This document shows positions 1 to 8,002 of a stretch of 64,000 nucleotides of DNA, one piece after another (position 1 is the stretch's first letter; every line of letters starts with the position of its first letter). The notes under the pieces were generated by a model. It had not been told where the DNA came from, did no database searches, and was given only the letters and a program-made list of their open reading frames with translations. This DNA is from Chroococcopsis sp964623815. GTDB taxonomy: Bacteria; Cyanobacteriota; Cyanobacteriia; Cyanobacteriales; Microcystaceae. A program made the translations under genes and the position numbers. The DNA lies in the NCBI GenBank assembly GCA_964623815.1, contig CAZUVR010000019.1:9741-73740 (forward strand). Direction: 5' to 3'.

Positions 1-2
1 TA

Positions 3-107
3 CTGAATGAGCCTTTCGTGTCGCCTTTAGAAGTGGCTGGTAATCCGCAATTACGTTTAGTATTAAGCCCCGATGGTACAGTGAGAACTTTTATGGAAGA
101 ACCTTAG
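3..107 (+). CDS. 3' end of an unidentified protein-coding gene (partial)
   Basis: An open frame runs in from the left edge and ends at a TAG at 105-107. It gives 34 residues ending in LSPDGTVRTFMEEP. The 5' part lies outside the window and I do not recognise the family. A large inverted repeat follows at once, as expected behind a real gene end, and the next gene converges on it. That this is coding is inferred from the clean frame and context only. Confidence 0.45.
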   Translation: MNEPFVSPLEVAGNPQLRLVLSPDGTVRTFMEEP

Positions 108-126
108 AGAGAAAAGAGGAGTCAAG

Positions 127-198
127 AGCCAGGTAAAGAAGGGAAAAAATTGCTCTCACCGCTCTTTTCTCCCTTCTTATCTCTCATTTCTCCTGGCT
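127..198. terminator. Bidirectional terminator-like nested inverted repeat
   Basis: AGCCAGG at 127-133 pairs with CCTGGCT at 192-198. Inside it AAGAAGGGA at 136-144 pairs with TCCCTTCTT at 170-178, followed by A- or T-rich flanks on both strands. It lies between two convergent genes and its right arm overlaps the stop codon of the binding protein at 197. The purine-rich GAGAAAAG style resembles the repeat behind gltS at 48759-48811. Confidence 0.5.
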
Positions 199-1420
199 AT
201 TTTATGAAAGTAAATTTGCCGTTCTTTCCGTCTGGTTCCATCTTTACCTGAGCAACATAAAACTGATTTTGAATAATTTCCCCTTCTGGAGTAAAAGCAA
301 TACTACCTAAAGGAGTTTCATACTTACCGCTAAGTATTTCTTGATTTAACTGTTGCCTCAACTGTTCTAAACTTAAACCGCTGATTTTATTCTTATCATC
401 CACTCTCTTTAAAGCCTCCACGAAGACTTGAATACCCGTAAAAGCTTGGGCTGTAAATTGCGGTGGGTCTATTTGTTTTTGCGCTTTATAAGCTTCTTTA
501 AAAGCATTATTTATCGGTGTATCTAACTCGGGGCTATAAGCTTGGGCGATTAAAACACCATCGCATTTAGCCTGACAGACGGGAAAAAGATTAGATGTAT
601 TTAAACCGTTACCACCGATGATTAATCCTTTATATCCTAACTCTCTTAATTGTTTGACCAGATTACCGCCATCGGCTGCCAAACCGGAAATAATTACTAA
701 GTCTGGTTTAGCGTTAATACCTGCTGTAGCCTGATTTTGAAAATCCGTGTCGGTGGTTTGAAACTTCTGCACCGTAACCGTCTCTAAGTTTAAATCTTTA
801 ACGGTTTGCTGGAAAGTTTCCGTTTCCGATTTACTGAAAGCATCGTTTTGAGCGTAAAAAATAGCGACTTTTTTAATGTTCGGATCGATCTTTAACGCTG
901 CCTTAACAGCGTTGGGGGCAACTATACTCACGGGCGCGGAAACCCTACTGACAAACTCGCCGATTTGAGGCACACCTTTAGCCGTATTAGAAGGGCCAAT
1001 AACTGGAACTTTAGCACGATCGGCTATGGGGTCGGCGGCGAAGGCTTGCTGAGATAAAGATGGCCCTAAAATTCCCACCACTTTATCCTGAGTTATTAAA
1101 GTATTAAAAGCGTTAATCGCCCCCTGTTCATCGCCCCCCACATCTTGTAAGACGACTTTAATCGGAGTACCGTTAACGCCGCCTTTATCGTTAAAATATT
1201 TCTCGGCTAATTTCACCCCCACTACCTGCTCCTGTCCTAATAAAGCCACGTTGCTAGTTTGGGCTAGACCAGCACCGATCGGGATACTATTAGCAGTATT
1301 GGCAGTATTATTGGCGGGGGCCGTAGTTTGTTGATTATTACCGCCAGAATTACAGGCGACTACCAGAGAAAAAGTTACCAGAGAAAGTAATAAGGGTATC
1401 AATAAACGTTTGTAAATCAT
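197..1420 (-). CDS. Branched-chain/neutral amino acid ABC transporter substrate-binding lipoprotein (NatB/LivJ-like)
   Basis: This is a 407-residue periplasmic binding protein of the LivJ/Peripla_BP_6 type. It would deliver amino acids or a related small solute to an ABC permease. Residues 1-22 form a lipoprotein signal peptide and Cys23 in LVVAC is the likely lipidated residue. A low-complexity Asn/Thr linker follows to about residue 45. The two-lobed fold then begins with IGAGLAQTSNVALLGQ and includes the GILGPSLSQQ and VPVIGPSN segments typical of the family. No permease or ATPase gene is adjacent. A LivH-type permease lies at 8883 on the other strand, consistent with the scattered Nat transporter genes known in cyanobacteria. 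Assignment to NatB rather than a urea-binding UrtA is inference. Confidence 0.82.
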   Translation of the reverse strand: MIYKRLLIPLLLSLVTFSLVVACNSGGNNQQTTAPANNTANTANSIPIGAGLAQTSNVALLGQEQVVGVKLAEKYFNDKGGVNGTPIKVVLQDVGGDEQGAINAFNTLITQDKVVGILGPSLSQQAFAADPIADRAKVPVIGPSNTAKGVPQIGEFVSRVSAPVSIVAPNAVKAALKIDPNIKKVAIFYAQNDAFSKSETETFQQTVKDLNLETVTVQKFQTTDTDFQNQATAGINAKPDLVIISGLAADGGNLVKQLRELGYKGLIIGGNGLNTSNLFPVCQAKCDGVLIAQAYSPELDTPINNAFKEAYKAQKQIDPPQFTAQAFTGIQVFVEALKRVDDKNKISGLSLEQLRQQLNQEILSGKYETPLGSIAFTPEGEIIQNQFYVAQVKMEPDGKNGKFTFIK

Positions 1421-1473
1421 CTGAGATTAAGCGCTGAAAACGATGAGACAAGCTTATCAGTAAAGCGGTTATT

Positions 1474-3120
1474 TTAAGAAGCTTTCACGGCGGAAATCTT
1501 CCAAAAAGGTATCGTCTGCCCGGGATTAATCGTCACCCCTTCCACACCATTTTGAGTGAACACATAATCTTTCGTCTGCCACAGGGGAATATAGGGCACA
1601 TTCTCGGCAAGGATGTCTTGAATCTCCCCGAAAATTTGTTTACGCTTCACTGGATTCTGTTCTTGACGTTCCGCGTCTATTAACTGGTTAACCCGATCGC
1701 TATAATAAAAAGACCCCTGACTCTGTGCCCCTCCCTCTTCACACCCTTTCTCGTTTGAACCTTTGGCGCAGGAGAGAAAGGGGTAGATATAATTATCCGC
1801 GTCGAGAAAATCTGGATACCAATTCGATAGGGCGGTTGTATACAAACCCCGACTCACGTTTCTAAAAAAAGCGGCCGAGAGGATACTATTCGGCTCGAAA
1901 GTGAGTAGGCCATCTAAATCTCTTTTCGCCAAAGCCTTCATCACCGCCGCCACCGTCGAGGAGGTAATCGAACCCGAAGAGTGCCATATTTCCACCACCC
2001 CTGGATTATCGGGGGTGAATCCCGCCTGTTTTAATAATTCTTTGGCTTTTTCTACGTTCCTAGCTCCGTAACGCTCTTTGAATACTGGTTGCGATTCGGC
2101 GAAGGTAGTAGGAATCAAACTGTATAAAGGTACTCCCTGACCTTGTAAGATTCTGTCATTTAATAAGTCTCGATCGATCAAAGCTGCTATAGCTTGACGC
2201 ACCAAAGGATTCTTCACGGGTTCGCTGTTAAAATTCAAAGTCATAAAATGAACCGCGCTACCTTCTCCCTCCACCAGTTGAAATTTTCTCTCACTGGCTT
2301 CTTTCTGGAGTTTTTTCACCTGCGGCGCTTGTAAACTCTGATAGGCAATATCTACCGCCCCGGTGCGGAAGGCGTTGAACAGGTTCGCTGGGTTTGACTG
2401 ATAAATCTGTATATCTATGTACCGCGTCTTCGCCTTTTCCCCCCAATAATCCTCGAATCTTTCCAGTCCGTAAGCATCACTGGTAACTTTTGTCAACTTA
2501 TAGGGCCCCGTGCCCACCAGTTGATCCGGCTTGAATTTATCTCCCCCGATTTCGTAGGCTTTAGGGGATACGGCACAGGCTCCGGGATAGGCAAGTAGGG
2601 AAGCAAAGGCGGCGAAAGGTTTTTTGAGGCCGATGGTGAGTTCGTATTCTCCCGTCACTTCGATGCGATCGATCGTGTCTGCCAAGAGAAATGAAGGCTC
2701 GCCACCGTTTTTAATGAAGCGGTTTAGGGAAAAAGCCATCGCCTGGGCGTTAAAAGGTGTACCGTCTTGAAACTTTACCCCCTGGCGCACTGGGATAGTA
2801 TAAACTAAACCGTCGGCGCTGACTTGTGGCAGAGCCGATGCTAGCAGGGGTACGAGGGTGGTGCTGCTCGGGGCGTAAGTATAAAGAGTCTCTCCGAGAT
2901 TATAGATGAGGAATAGTCCCGCTAATTCGTAACTATCGGCGGGGTCGAGGGTTCTCGGTTTTAAAGTGGTGCCGATGGTAATGCGATCGCCCTGCGTGCC
3001 TGCGGCATCGCCTGACGGGGTAACGGATACGGGAGTGTTCTCACCCTGGCAACCCACTATTAAAGTTAACGATACCAGGAAAAGAAGTAGATAGGTTGTG
3101 ACTCTTTTCAACGCCTGCAT
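1474..3120 (-). CDS. Peptide/nickel-type ABC transporter substrate-binding lipoprotein (SBP_bac_5)
   Basis: This 548-residue family 5 extracellular binding protein resembles DppA, OppA and NikA. The N-terminus is a lipoprotein signal with Cys24 in LIVGC. The mature part starts with a Gly/Thr-rich linker and then ITIGTTLKPRTLDPADSYE, a typical family start. Later segments such as GTGPYKLTKV and VRQAIAALIDRDLL are hallmarks of the fold. The substrate (peptide, nickel or another solute) cannot be read from sequence, and no transporter permease genes adjoin it. It is transcribed in the same direction as the binding protein downstream, with 53 nt between them, so they may be cotranscribed although they belong to different ABC families. 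Confidence 0.85.
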   Translation of the reverse strand: MQALKRVTTYLLLFLVSLTLIVGCQGENTPVSVTPSGDAAGTQGDRITIGTTLKPRTLDPADSYELAGLFLIYNLGETLYTYAPSSTTLVPLLASALPQVSADGLVYTIPVRQGVKFQDGTPFNAQAMAFSLNRFIKNGGEPSFLLADTIDRIEVTGEYELTIGLKKPFAAFASLLAYPGACAVSPKAYEIGGDKFKPDQLVGTGPYKLTKVTSDAYGLERFEDYWGEKAKTRYIDIQIYQSNPANLFNAFRTGAVDIAYQSLQAPQVKKLQKEASERKFQLVEGEGSAVHFMTLNFNSEPVKNPLVRQAIAALIDRDLLNDRILQGQGVPLYSLIPTTFAESQPVFKERYGARNVEKAKELLKQAGFTPDNPGVVEIWHSSGSITSSTVAAVMKALAKRDLDGLLTFEPNSILSAAFFRNVSRGLYTTALSNWYPDFLDADNYIYPFLSCAKGSNEKGCEEGGAQSQGSFYYSDRVNQLIDAERQEQNPVKRKQIFGEIQDILAENVPYIPLWQTKDYVFTQNGVEGVTINPGQTIPFWKISAVKAS

Positions 3121-3156
3121 AGAACCGGGGACTTAAATCAAGCTATATCATAACAA

Positions 3157-3705
3157 TTAGTTGGCCATCTCAGTATTTTGATGTTGATTCAGCGCCGATT
3201 GAGCGATTTTCATCGTCAGTTTTATTTTTTCCCTCTCCGTCAGATCTTGCCACAGTTTATTATCTTCCTTACCAGGGCCGCTTCTCATCGCATAGGCGAT
3301 CGGACGGCCGATAATACTGAGATCGTCCCTGTCGTGATCGGGAAATAGAGGTTGAACGCAATCGAGCAATCTCTCCAGATTATCGGAACTTTTGCCCACT
3401 AAATCCTTCGCTCTTTTTATAATATTTTTCAGCCAAGTTTCAGGTACTAATTTACTATATTCGTTTTTGATAAAACATTCTATCTTTTCTCTGTCGAGCC
3501 TTTCCCACTTATTATTTAATAACTCGAAGAATTGAGCAGATTTATTATTCTCTTCAGCTTCTTGATAATTATTAATAATAACATCGCTTTTTTCCTCTAT
3601 ATACTTCTCCATTTCTTCGCTAAAATGTTCCCAAGGATAAACATCCTCATCATCTTGCCAGAGGTTTTCCGCGAGATATTTTTTTTCAAACAGGAAGTCA
3701 TTCAT
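3157..3705 (-). CDS. Hypothetical protein, acidic and helical
   Basis: This 182-residue protein is one I do not recognise. It has no signal peptide or membrane segment. The N-terminal half is rich in Glu, Asp, Asn and Trp and looks helical, while the C-terminal half is more basic and ends in LTMKIAQSALNQHQN. The ATG at 3705 is preferred over an in-frame TTG at 3717 because GAGAAGG lies just upstream of it. It precedes the SBP_bac_5 gene by 36 nt on the same strand, and the clpP terminator separates it from clpP. Function unknown. Confidence 0.6.
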   Translation of the reverse strand: MNDFLFEKKYLAENLWQDDEDVYPWEHFSEEMEKYIEEKSDVIINNYQEAEENNKSAQFFELLNNKWERLDREKIECFIKNEYSKLVPETWLKNIIKRAKDLVGKSSDNLERLLDCVQPLFPDHDRDDLSIIGRPIAYAMRSGPGKEDNKLWQDLTEREKIKLTMKIAQSALNQHQNTEMAN

Positions 3706-3767
3706 CGTCCTTCTCAACTAAAAATAATCAGGTAGTAATTACTACACTAATGGTTAGGGTTTTCCGT

Positions 3768-3800
3768 AAAAAAAGAAGCAGTAAAACACTACTTCTTTTT
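3768..3800 (-). terminator. Intrinsic terminator of clpP
   Basis: On the minus strand AAAAAGAAGTAGT pairs with ACTGCTTCTTTTT across a five-base loop (one mismatch), and a run of seven T follows. It starts 6 nt past the clpP stop codon, so clpP transcription should end here. Confidence 0.7.
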
Positions 3801-3805
3801 GGTAT

Positions 3806-4405
3806 CTATGCGGGGGGGTTCGAGGCTGATGGACGACGATCGATCACCTGATCGATCAACCCGTAGATTTTAGACTCTTCCGCCGACATAAAGAAATCTC
3901 TTTCCGTATCTTCAGCGATCAATTCTATGGGTTTTCCCGTATGGTTAGCCAAATGTTGATTGAGCAACTGCTTCAGATAAAGAATCTCTTTGGCTTGAAT
4001 TTCAATATCTGTCGCCTGTCCTTGGGCACCGCCGAGGGGTTGGTGGATCATGATCCGGGAATTGGGTAGGCTCATTCTCTTTCCCTTGGCACCGGCGCTG
4101 AGAAGAAACGCCCCCATACTGGCGGCGAGGCCGATACAGATCGTACATACGTCTGGTTTGATCTGATTCATAGCGTCAAATATTCCCAGCCCCGCCGATA
4201 CAGAGCCGCCCGGAGAATTGATATAAAGGTAAATATCTTTTTCCGGGTCTTCCGCTTCCAGAAACAATAATTGAGCAACGATCAGATTGGCTAATTCATT
4301 CGTTACCTCTTGCCCGAGAAATACGATTCTCTCTCTCAGAAGACGGGAGTATATATCGAAGGCGCGTTCGCCGCGACCTGTGCTTTCTATTACGGTGGGT
4401 ATCAT
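3806..4405 (-). CDS. clpP: ATP-dependent Clp protease proteolytic subunit ClpP
   Basis: ClpP is the serine peptidase ring of the Clp protease, working in the cytosol with ClpC or ClpX ATPases. The 199-residue length is normal. The catalytic triad is visible: Ser96 in GLAASMGAFLL, His121 in RIMIHQPLGG and Asp170 in ERDFF. The substrate-binding strand YINSPGGSVSAGL is intact. Cyanobacteria carry several ClpP paralogues plus the inactive ClpR. This copy has the full triad, so it is an active subunit, but which numbered paralogue it is cannot be told here. It lies 49 nt behind gmk and has its own terminator. Confidence 0.95.
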   Translation of the reverse strand: MIPTVIESTGRGERAFDIYSRLLRERIVFLGQEVTNELANLIVAQLLFLEAEDPEKDIYLYINSPGGSVSAGLGIFDAMNQIKPDVCTICIGLAASMGAFLLSAGAKGKRMSLPNSRIMIHQPLGGAQGQATDIEIQAKEILYLKQLLNQHLANHTGKPIELIAEDTERDFFMSAEESKIYGLIDQVIDRRPSASNPPA

Positions 4406-4454
4406 CGCTTCGTCCCCTGTCTATTCTATGATGTTGCTGTTCTTTGATTGTAAC

Positions 4455-5009
4455 CTATCCGCCCCAGATGGCTTTTTCCAGTTCGGCTAGAGCTTGAGAC
4501 AGCTCATCATTCACTACTGTCAGGTGGAATTCGGCCGACGCGGCTAATTCTTCCTTCGCCCTCTCCAGTCTCAGGGCGATCGCCGATTCACTTTCATCGC
4601 CACGGCCCCGTAAACGTTTCTCCAACTCTTGCAGTGACGGGGGCAGAATAAATATTCTTTTCGCGCAGGGGAACATCTGTCCGATCTGACGGGCACCGAC
4701 GAGTTCTATTTCCAGAATTAAAGATTTACCACTAGTTAAAGCCGCTTCTACCTGTTGCCGGGGGGTTCCGTAGTAGTTATTCGCGTACTCCGCCCACTCT
4801 AGAAGTTGTTTTCCTTCGATCATCTCGTTGAATTTCTCTTTAGTGACGAAGTAATAATTCTCGCCTTCTTTTTCTCCTGGTCTAGGATTGCGGGTGGTTA
4901 CGGAAACTGATAGGGTTAGCTCCTGATGACGCTCCCTGAGTAATCTTACCAGTGTTCCTTTGCCTACCCCACTGGGGCCGGTAATGACGATTAGTTGACC
5001 GGAGTACAT
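4455..5009 (-). CDS. gmk: Guanylate kinase
   Basis: Gmk phosphorylates GMP to GDP with ATP in purine nucleotide metabolism. The 184-residue protein has the P-loop GPSGVGKGT at residues 11-19, the GMP-binding stretch SVTTRNPRPGEKEG, and the lid region RLRGRGDES. It ends slightly early (ALAELEKAIWGG), within family range. Its start is 12 nt behind the RemA-like gene on the same strand. The remA-gmk order is widely conserved in bacteria, so the two are probably cotranscribed. Confidence 0.95.
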   Translation of the reverse strand: MYSGQLIVITGPSGVGKGTLVRLLRERHQELTLSVSVTTRNPRPGEKEGENYYFVTKEKFNEMIEGKQLLEWAEYANNYYGTPRQQVEAALTSGKSLILEIELVGARQIGQMFPCAKRIFILPPSLQELEKRLRGRGDESESAIALRLERAKEELAASAEFHLTVVNDELSQALAELEKAIWGG

Positions 5010-5021
5010 AGGGAAAATAAG

Positions 5022-5378
5022 TTAATTATTATCTTCATCTACTAACTCTTCATCGTCATCGTGTTCGTTGATCCCTCCTTTCGAGGCTCCGGCAGATGAG
5101 TTACTCCCACCTCCAGAAGAACTGTGAGAAGAGTCCTTGTGAACCACGAATCTGTGCGCTACGGTTTCCGGTTGGATTGCCGAGAGGACTACGTGGCTGG
5201 AATCGGTTATTATAACGGCTCTGGTACGACGGCCATAGGTGGCATCGATTAATCGGCCTTGATCTCTGGCGTCAGTTATAATCCTTTTTATCGGGGCTGA
5301 TTCTGGAGATACGATCGCTATTACCCGATTTGCGGAAACTATATTACCAAAGCCGATGTTTATCAGTTGTATGTCCAT
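5022..5378 (-). CDS. RemA/DUF370 family regulatory protein
   Basis: RemA-family proteins are small ring- or filament-forming DNA-binding regulators, best known from Bacillus matrix control. Residues 1-80 carry the family pattern: NIGFGNIVSANRVIAIVSP, SAPIKRII, a Gly/Arg-rich TYGRRTRAVI turn, and SHVVLSAIQPETVAHRF. The 118-residue length exceeds the roughly 90 of Bacillus RemA. The extra C-terminal 35 residues are a low-complexity Ser/Gly-rich stretch ending in an acidic DDDEELVDEDNN tail. Position directly upstream of gmk matches the usual gene order. The DNA target in cyanobacteria is not evident from this sequence. Confidence 0.85.
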   Translation of the reverse strand: MDIQLINIGFGNIVSANRVIAIVSPESAPIKRIITDARDQGRLIDATYGRRTRAVIITDSSHVVLSAIQPETVAHRFVVHKDSSHSSSGGGSNSSAGASKGGINEHDDDEELVDEDNN

Positions 5379-5644
5379 AACAGATGTGAGGCGAGGCCTT
5401 CTTTCTTGAATTGAGGAGCTATATCTACAATCTTAATCTACTAATATTTAGCCTTACAAGGTCAAAAGTAAGATTATTGTATCTATTTTAGTATTTTTTC
5501 TCGGCTTATAAGAAATTTATAAGAATTATTTACATCATCTCTGTACTTGAGGCTGATAGGGATCTTTTCCCCTGTCCCCTTGAATGGGATGATAGTTATG
5601 ATAATCAATGGATATTCTCTATCTTGGTGAGTGAAATCAAACCT

Positions 5645-5821
5645 ATGGGTTTTGCTGACTTGTCGATCGCTGATATTGCTAATGAGTATAATCTCTCGGT
5701 GGAGGCGGTATTCCGCTTGTGTGATCGGTTAGGTATCGCCTACAAGGATCAAACAACCAATCTAGCCTTAGAAGATGCCAAAGCAATTATCTCACTCATC
5801 TTATCTCGACAATCTGGGTAA
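5645..5821 (+). CDS. Small IF2_N-like domain protein upstream of psbV
   Basis: This protein of about 58 residues resembles the helical N-terminal domain of translation initiation factor IF-2. The pattern is ADLSIADIANEYNLSVEAVF, then CDRLGI and a final helix LALEDAKAIISLIL. It has nothing else: no GTPase part. The ATG at 5645 is chosen, but GTG at 5627 and TTG at 5624 are in frame and possible. It ends 113 nt before the psbV start and reads the same way, so cotranscription with psbV is possible. Homologous short proteins occur in cyanobacteria, to my recollection. Their role is not known to me. Confidence 0.7.
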   Translation: MGFADLSIADIANEYNLSVEAVFRLCDRLGIAYKDQTTNLALEDAKAIISLILSRQSG

Positions 5822-5934
5822 AAGCCATTACCCGATTGATTTTCCACTATCTTCAAGTGTCTATATTGAGCGAAGATAGAGAATACCGCCGATTCATCCT
5901 AAACTCAATGAAGAAAACTGTTAACAGGAGAACA

Positions 5935-6420
5935 ATGGTCAAAAAAATCTTATTAACGGCGATCGCCGCTGTGTTTTTCGTCCTACAATTACAAGTTAAT
6001 AACGTTTGGGCGCTAGAGCTGAACGAGGATACACGTACTATTGTTCTCAACGATGGTGGTGAAAAAATCACATTAAGCTCCCAGCAGGTAACGGAAGGGC
6101 AGAGAATTTTCAACGCCAGTTGTACCAAATGCCATTTACAGGGAAAAACCAAAACTAACAATAACGTGAGTTTGAGCGTAGATGACCTAGCCGGTGCCGA
6201 ACCACCGAGAGACAATCTTCTCGCTCTGGTAGATTATCTCCAACATCCCACCAGCTACGATGGCGAAGACGATCTCAGCGAGTTACATCCTAACGTTTCC
6301 CGTCCCGACCTCTATCCCGAAATCAGAAACCTAACTGAAGACGACGTGTTTAACGTCGCAGGTTATATGCTCGTAGCTCCCAAGCTAGATGAGCGCTGGG
6401 GCGGCACCATCTATTTCTAA
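5935..6420 (+). CDS. psbV: Photosystem II cytochrome c-550 (PsbV)
   Basis: PsbV is an extrinsic c-type cytochrome on the lumenal face of photosystem II that stabilises the oxygen-evolving cluster. The ATG at 5935 is chosen because CAGGAG ends 4 nt before it. An in-frame ATG at 5908 lacks such a site. Residues 1-26 are a Sec signal peptide cleaved at VWA|LEL, leaving 135 residues. In mature numbering the haem motif CTKCH gives Cys37, Cys40 and His41, and the second axial ligand His92 sits in ELHPNVSRPDL. All are at the canonical positions. The C-terminus GGTIYF is typical. Confidence 0.97.
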   Translation: MVKKILLTAIAAVFFVLQLQVNNVWALELNEDTRTIVLNDGGEKITLSSQQVTEGQRIFNASCTKCHLQGKTKTNNNVSLSVDDLAGAEPPRDNLLALVDYLQHPTSYDGEDDLSELHPNVSRPDLYPEIRNLTEDDVFNVAGYMLVAPKLDERWGGTIYF

Positions 6421-6446
6421 ATCTGCCTCAAATAATATCTGTTTAG

Positions 6447-6479
6447 TAGTTAGGTAGGAATCGAACCTCAGCCTAACTA
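6447..6479. repeat. Hairpin carrying a 16-nt copy of the tRNA-Arg T-arm
   Basis: TAGTTAGG at 6447-6454 pairs perfectly with CCTAACTA at 6472-6479. The interval 6453-6468 is identical over 16 nt (GGTAGGAATCGAACCT) to 6501-6516, which is the T-arm of the adjacent tRNA-Arg gene. The hairpin lies 27 nt after the psbV stop and may end psbV transcription. The tRNA fragment looks like a duplicated 3' piece. Confidence 0.55.
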
Positions 6480-6493
6480 TTAATTTTTATTTA

Positions 6494-6566
6494 CAGGTAC
6501 GGTAGGAATCGAACCTACAACCGTCCGCTTAGAAGGCGGATGCTCTATCCGTTGAGCTACGTACCC
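6494..6566 (-). tRNA. tRNA-Arg (anticodon TCT)
   Basis: The 73-nt minus-strand sequence folds as a complete cloverleaf. The acceptor stem is GGGTACG/CGTACCT with a G-T first pair. The D arm is GCTC/GAGC, the anticodon stem TCCGC/GCGGA with loop CTTCTAA (anticodon TCT), and the T arm GTAGG/CCTAC with loop TTCGATT. The discriminator base is G and CCA is not encoded. It reads AGA codons. Confidence 0.95.
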
Positions 6567-6645
6567 ACAGAAAAAATATTATACACGCTATTGGTTTTTA
6601 ATTACAAGAGGAGGGGAAAAGTTTTATCGGGGCAGGTAATGAATA

Positions 6646-6671
6646 TTCCCGACTCCCAATTCCCAACTCCG
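6646..6671. repeat. Short heptamer repeat (CCCGACT/CCCAATT type)
   Basis: Three CCC-started units (CCCGACT, CCCAATT, CCCAACT) stand just before the 3' end of the ferrochelatase-like gene. They are the complement of the GGGAGTC/GGGAATT units found in other intergenic gaps of this window. Confidence 0.5.
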
Positions 6672-6674
6672 TTT

Positions 6675-7817
6675 TTAATGGTGGTGATGACCGTGATGGT
6701 GATGGTGGTGATGATGCTGATGAGTTTCCACGGGTAAGGTGAAATTGATTTTCACTCCGGTTTCCGACAGTAAAGCTTCAATGTGTTCGTCTGCCCAATC
6801 TGCTGCCATCTGGCAAAACTCGTCATTATCGTTGACGCAGGGCATCTGAATATAATTCACCCCAGCGTGTTTCTTCCTTAAAGACTCGATGATATGCTCT
6901 ACATCTAATAAAGTTTCGTGGTTTTCCGTGGCAAACCCTATGGGCATGAAGACTAGAGCTTTAGCCCCCAAATCAATCAGGTTTTTAGCGGCTAGATGAG
7001 CGTTAGGTTGCGTCCATTTGATCAAGGGAGTTTGATGATTTAACCAGCCGACGGAAATGAGGGGGTATTTATAGATTAATTTTTCCCTCACCAGTTCGTA
7101 TAGAGCCTGACTTTCATCGATACCAGAAGTGAAGCCTTTCGCTTCGTGAGGGCATCCGTGATTCATCAATACTATTCCTATCTGGGATGGTAAATAATGT
7201 TCGCTCAATTCTCGCTCGATTTTTTCTTCGACTAACTTCGCCATCAGATCTATATAATCGCTCTTGTTGTAAAAGGAAGGGATATAACGCATTCCTTCTA
7301 TCCAGTGGCTTTCCCCATCTTTCAACCCTTCTAACGCTTTATTGACTTGTTCGATCGCTATACCGCTGGTAAAAATTGAATCCACTACTAGCAGCGGATA
7401 AATCAGTATTTTTTTAAAACCTTGAGCTTTAATCTCCGCCAGTATCTGATGCGGTAGGAAAGGCTGACAGAAGTTAAAGGCCTTGAATACCTTTACTCTC
7501 TCCCCCCACCGGGCCTGAAGATTATTTTCTATGCCTTCGCGCTGATGCTCGAAAATGTGATTATGGGGTGAAATGAAATCATGGTGCTGATGTTGCCACT
7601 CGTGTAAATCGAACACCGCTAATAATTTTGCCAGGGGCGGATATATCCAAGTCGGTACGGGGGCGAATTTAGCAGTCAATAGATTTAAAGCCTGCTCGTT
7701 ATAGTTGGCGAAGTCTTCGTAACTCTCTACCTCGCCGTATCCCATCAATAGCACTGCTATCTCATCGCCGCGATCGATTTCGTTTACCCCTATCTCTTTC
7801 TCTGCGCTAATAACCAT
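6675..7817 (-). CDS. Ferrochelatase-family metal chelatase with C-terminal poly-His tail
   Basis: This 380-residue protein belongs to the HemH/class II chelatase superfamily, which inserts divalent metals into tetrapyrroles. The first strand AVLLMGYGEVESYEDF matches the ferrochelatase start. His220 in LMNHGCPHEAKGF and the pair His300-Glu301 in PIGFATENHETLLDVEH match the ferrochelatase active-site histidine and glutamate. The C-terminus (366-380) holds 13 His in 15 residues, as in some SirB/CbiX/CfbA enzymes that handle Co or Ni. It lacks the chlorophyll-binding C-terminal extension common in cyanobacterial HemH. It may be a second ferrochelatase or a chelatase for another metal, so a haem role is not assured. 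A hairpin at 7861-7879 lies upstream. Confidence 0.75.
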   Translation of the reverse strand: MVISAEKEIGVNEIDRGDEIAVLLMGYGEVESYEDFANYNEQALNLLTAKFAPVPTWIYPPLAKLLAVFDLHEWQHQHHDFISPHNHIFEHQREGIENNLQARWGERVKVFKAFNFCQPFLPHQILAEIKAQGFKKILIYPLLVVDSIFTSGIAIEQVNKALEGLKDGESHWIEGMRYIPSFYNKSDYIDLMAKLVEEKIERELSEHYLPSQIGIVLMNHGCPHEAKGFTSGIDESQALYELVREKLIYKYPLISVGWLNHQTPLIKWTQPNAHLAAKNLIDLGAKALVFMPIGFATENHETLLDVEHIIESLRKKHAGVNYIQMPCVNDNDEFCQMAADWADEHIEALLSETGVKINFTLPVETHQHHHHHHHHGHHHH

Positions 7818-7860
7818 AGGATATTCTTTTTACTCTCTGGATGTTCCCATTCTAGGATAC

Positions 7861-7879
7861 TATCCCCCTGGAGGGGATA
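7861..7879. promoter_or_regulatory. Hairpin in the divergent intergenic region
   Basis: TATCCCC (7861-7867) and GGGGATA (7873-7879) form a perfect 7-bp stem around a 5-nt centre. It lies between the divergently transcribed chelatase and DUF2993 genes, 44 nt from the chelatase start. No T-run follows, so an operator or leader hairpin is more likely than a terminator. Function not shown. Confidence 0.3.
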
Positions 7880-8002
7880 ATCGGAGAAAAATTTAATTTT
7901 TGACCGATGAAAACGATTACTTATCACTCCTATCAGTTTTATTACCTATGAAGATAAAAAACTTAATGTTAAGATGGGTTAAGTTAAACCCAATTAAGAG
8001 AC

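Noticed and set aside
5853..6215. Minus-strand frame across psbV
   Set aside because: psbV has a signal peptide, haem motif and axial histidine in the plus frame, so the opposite frame is incidental.
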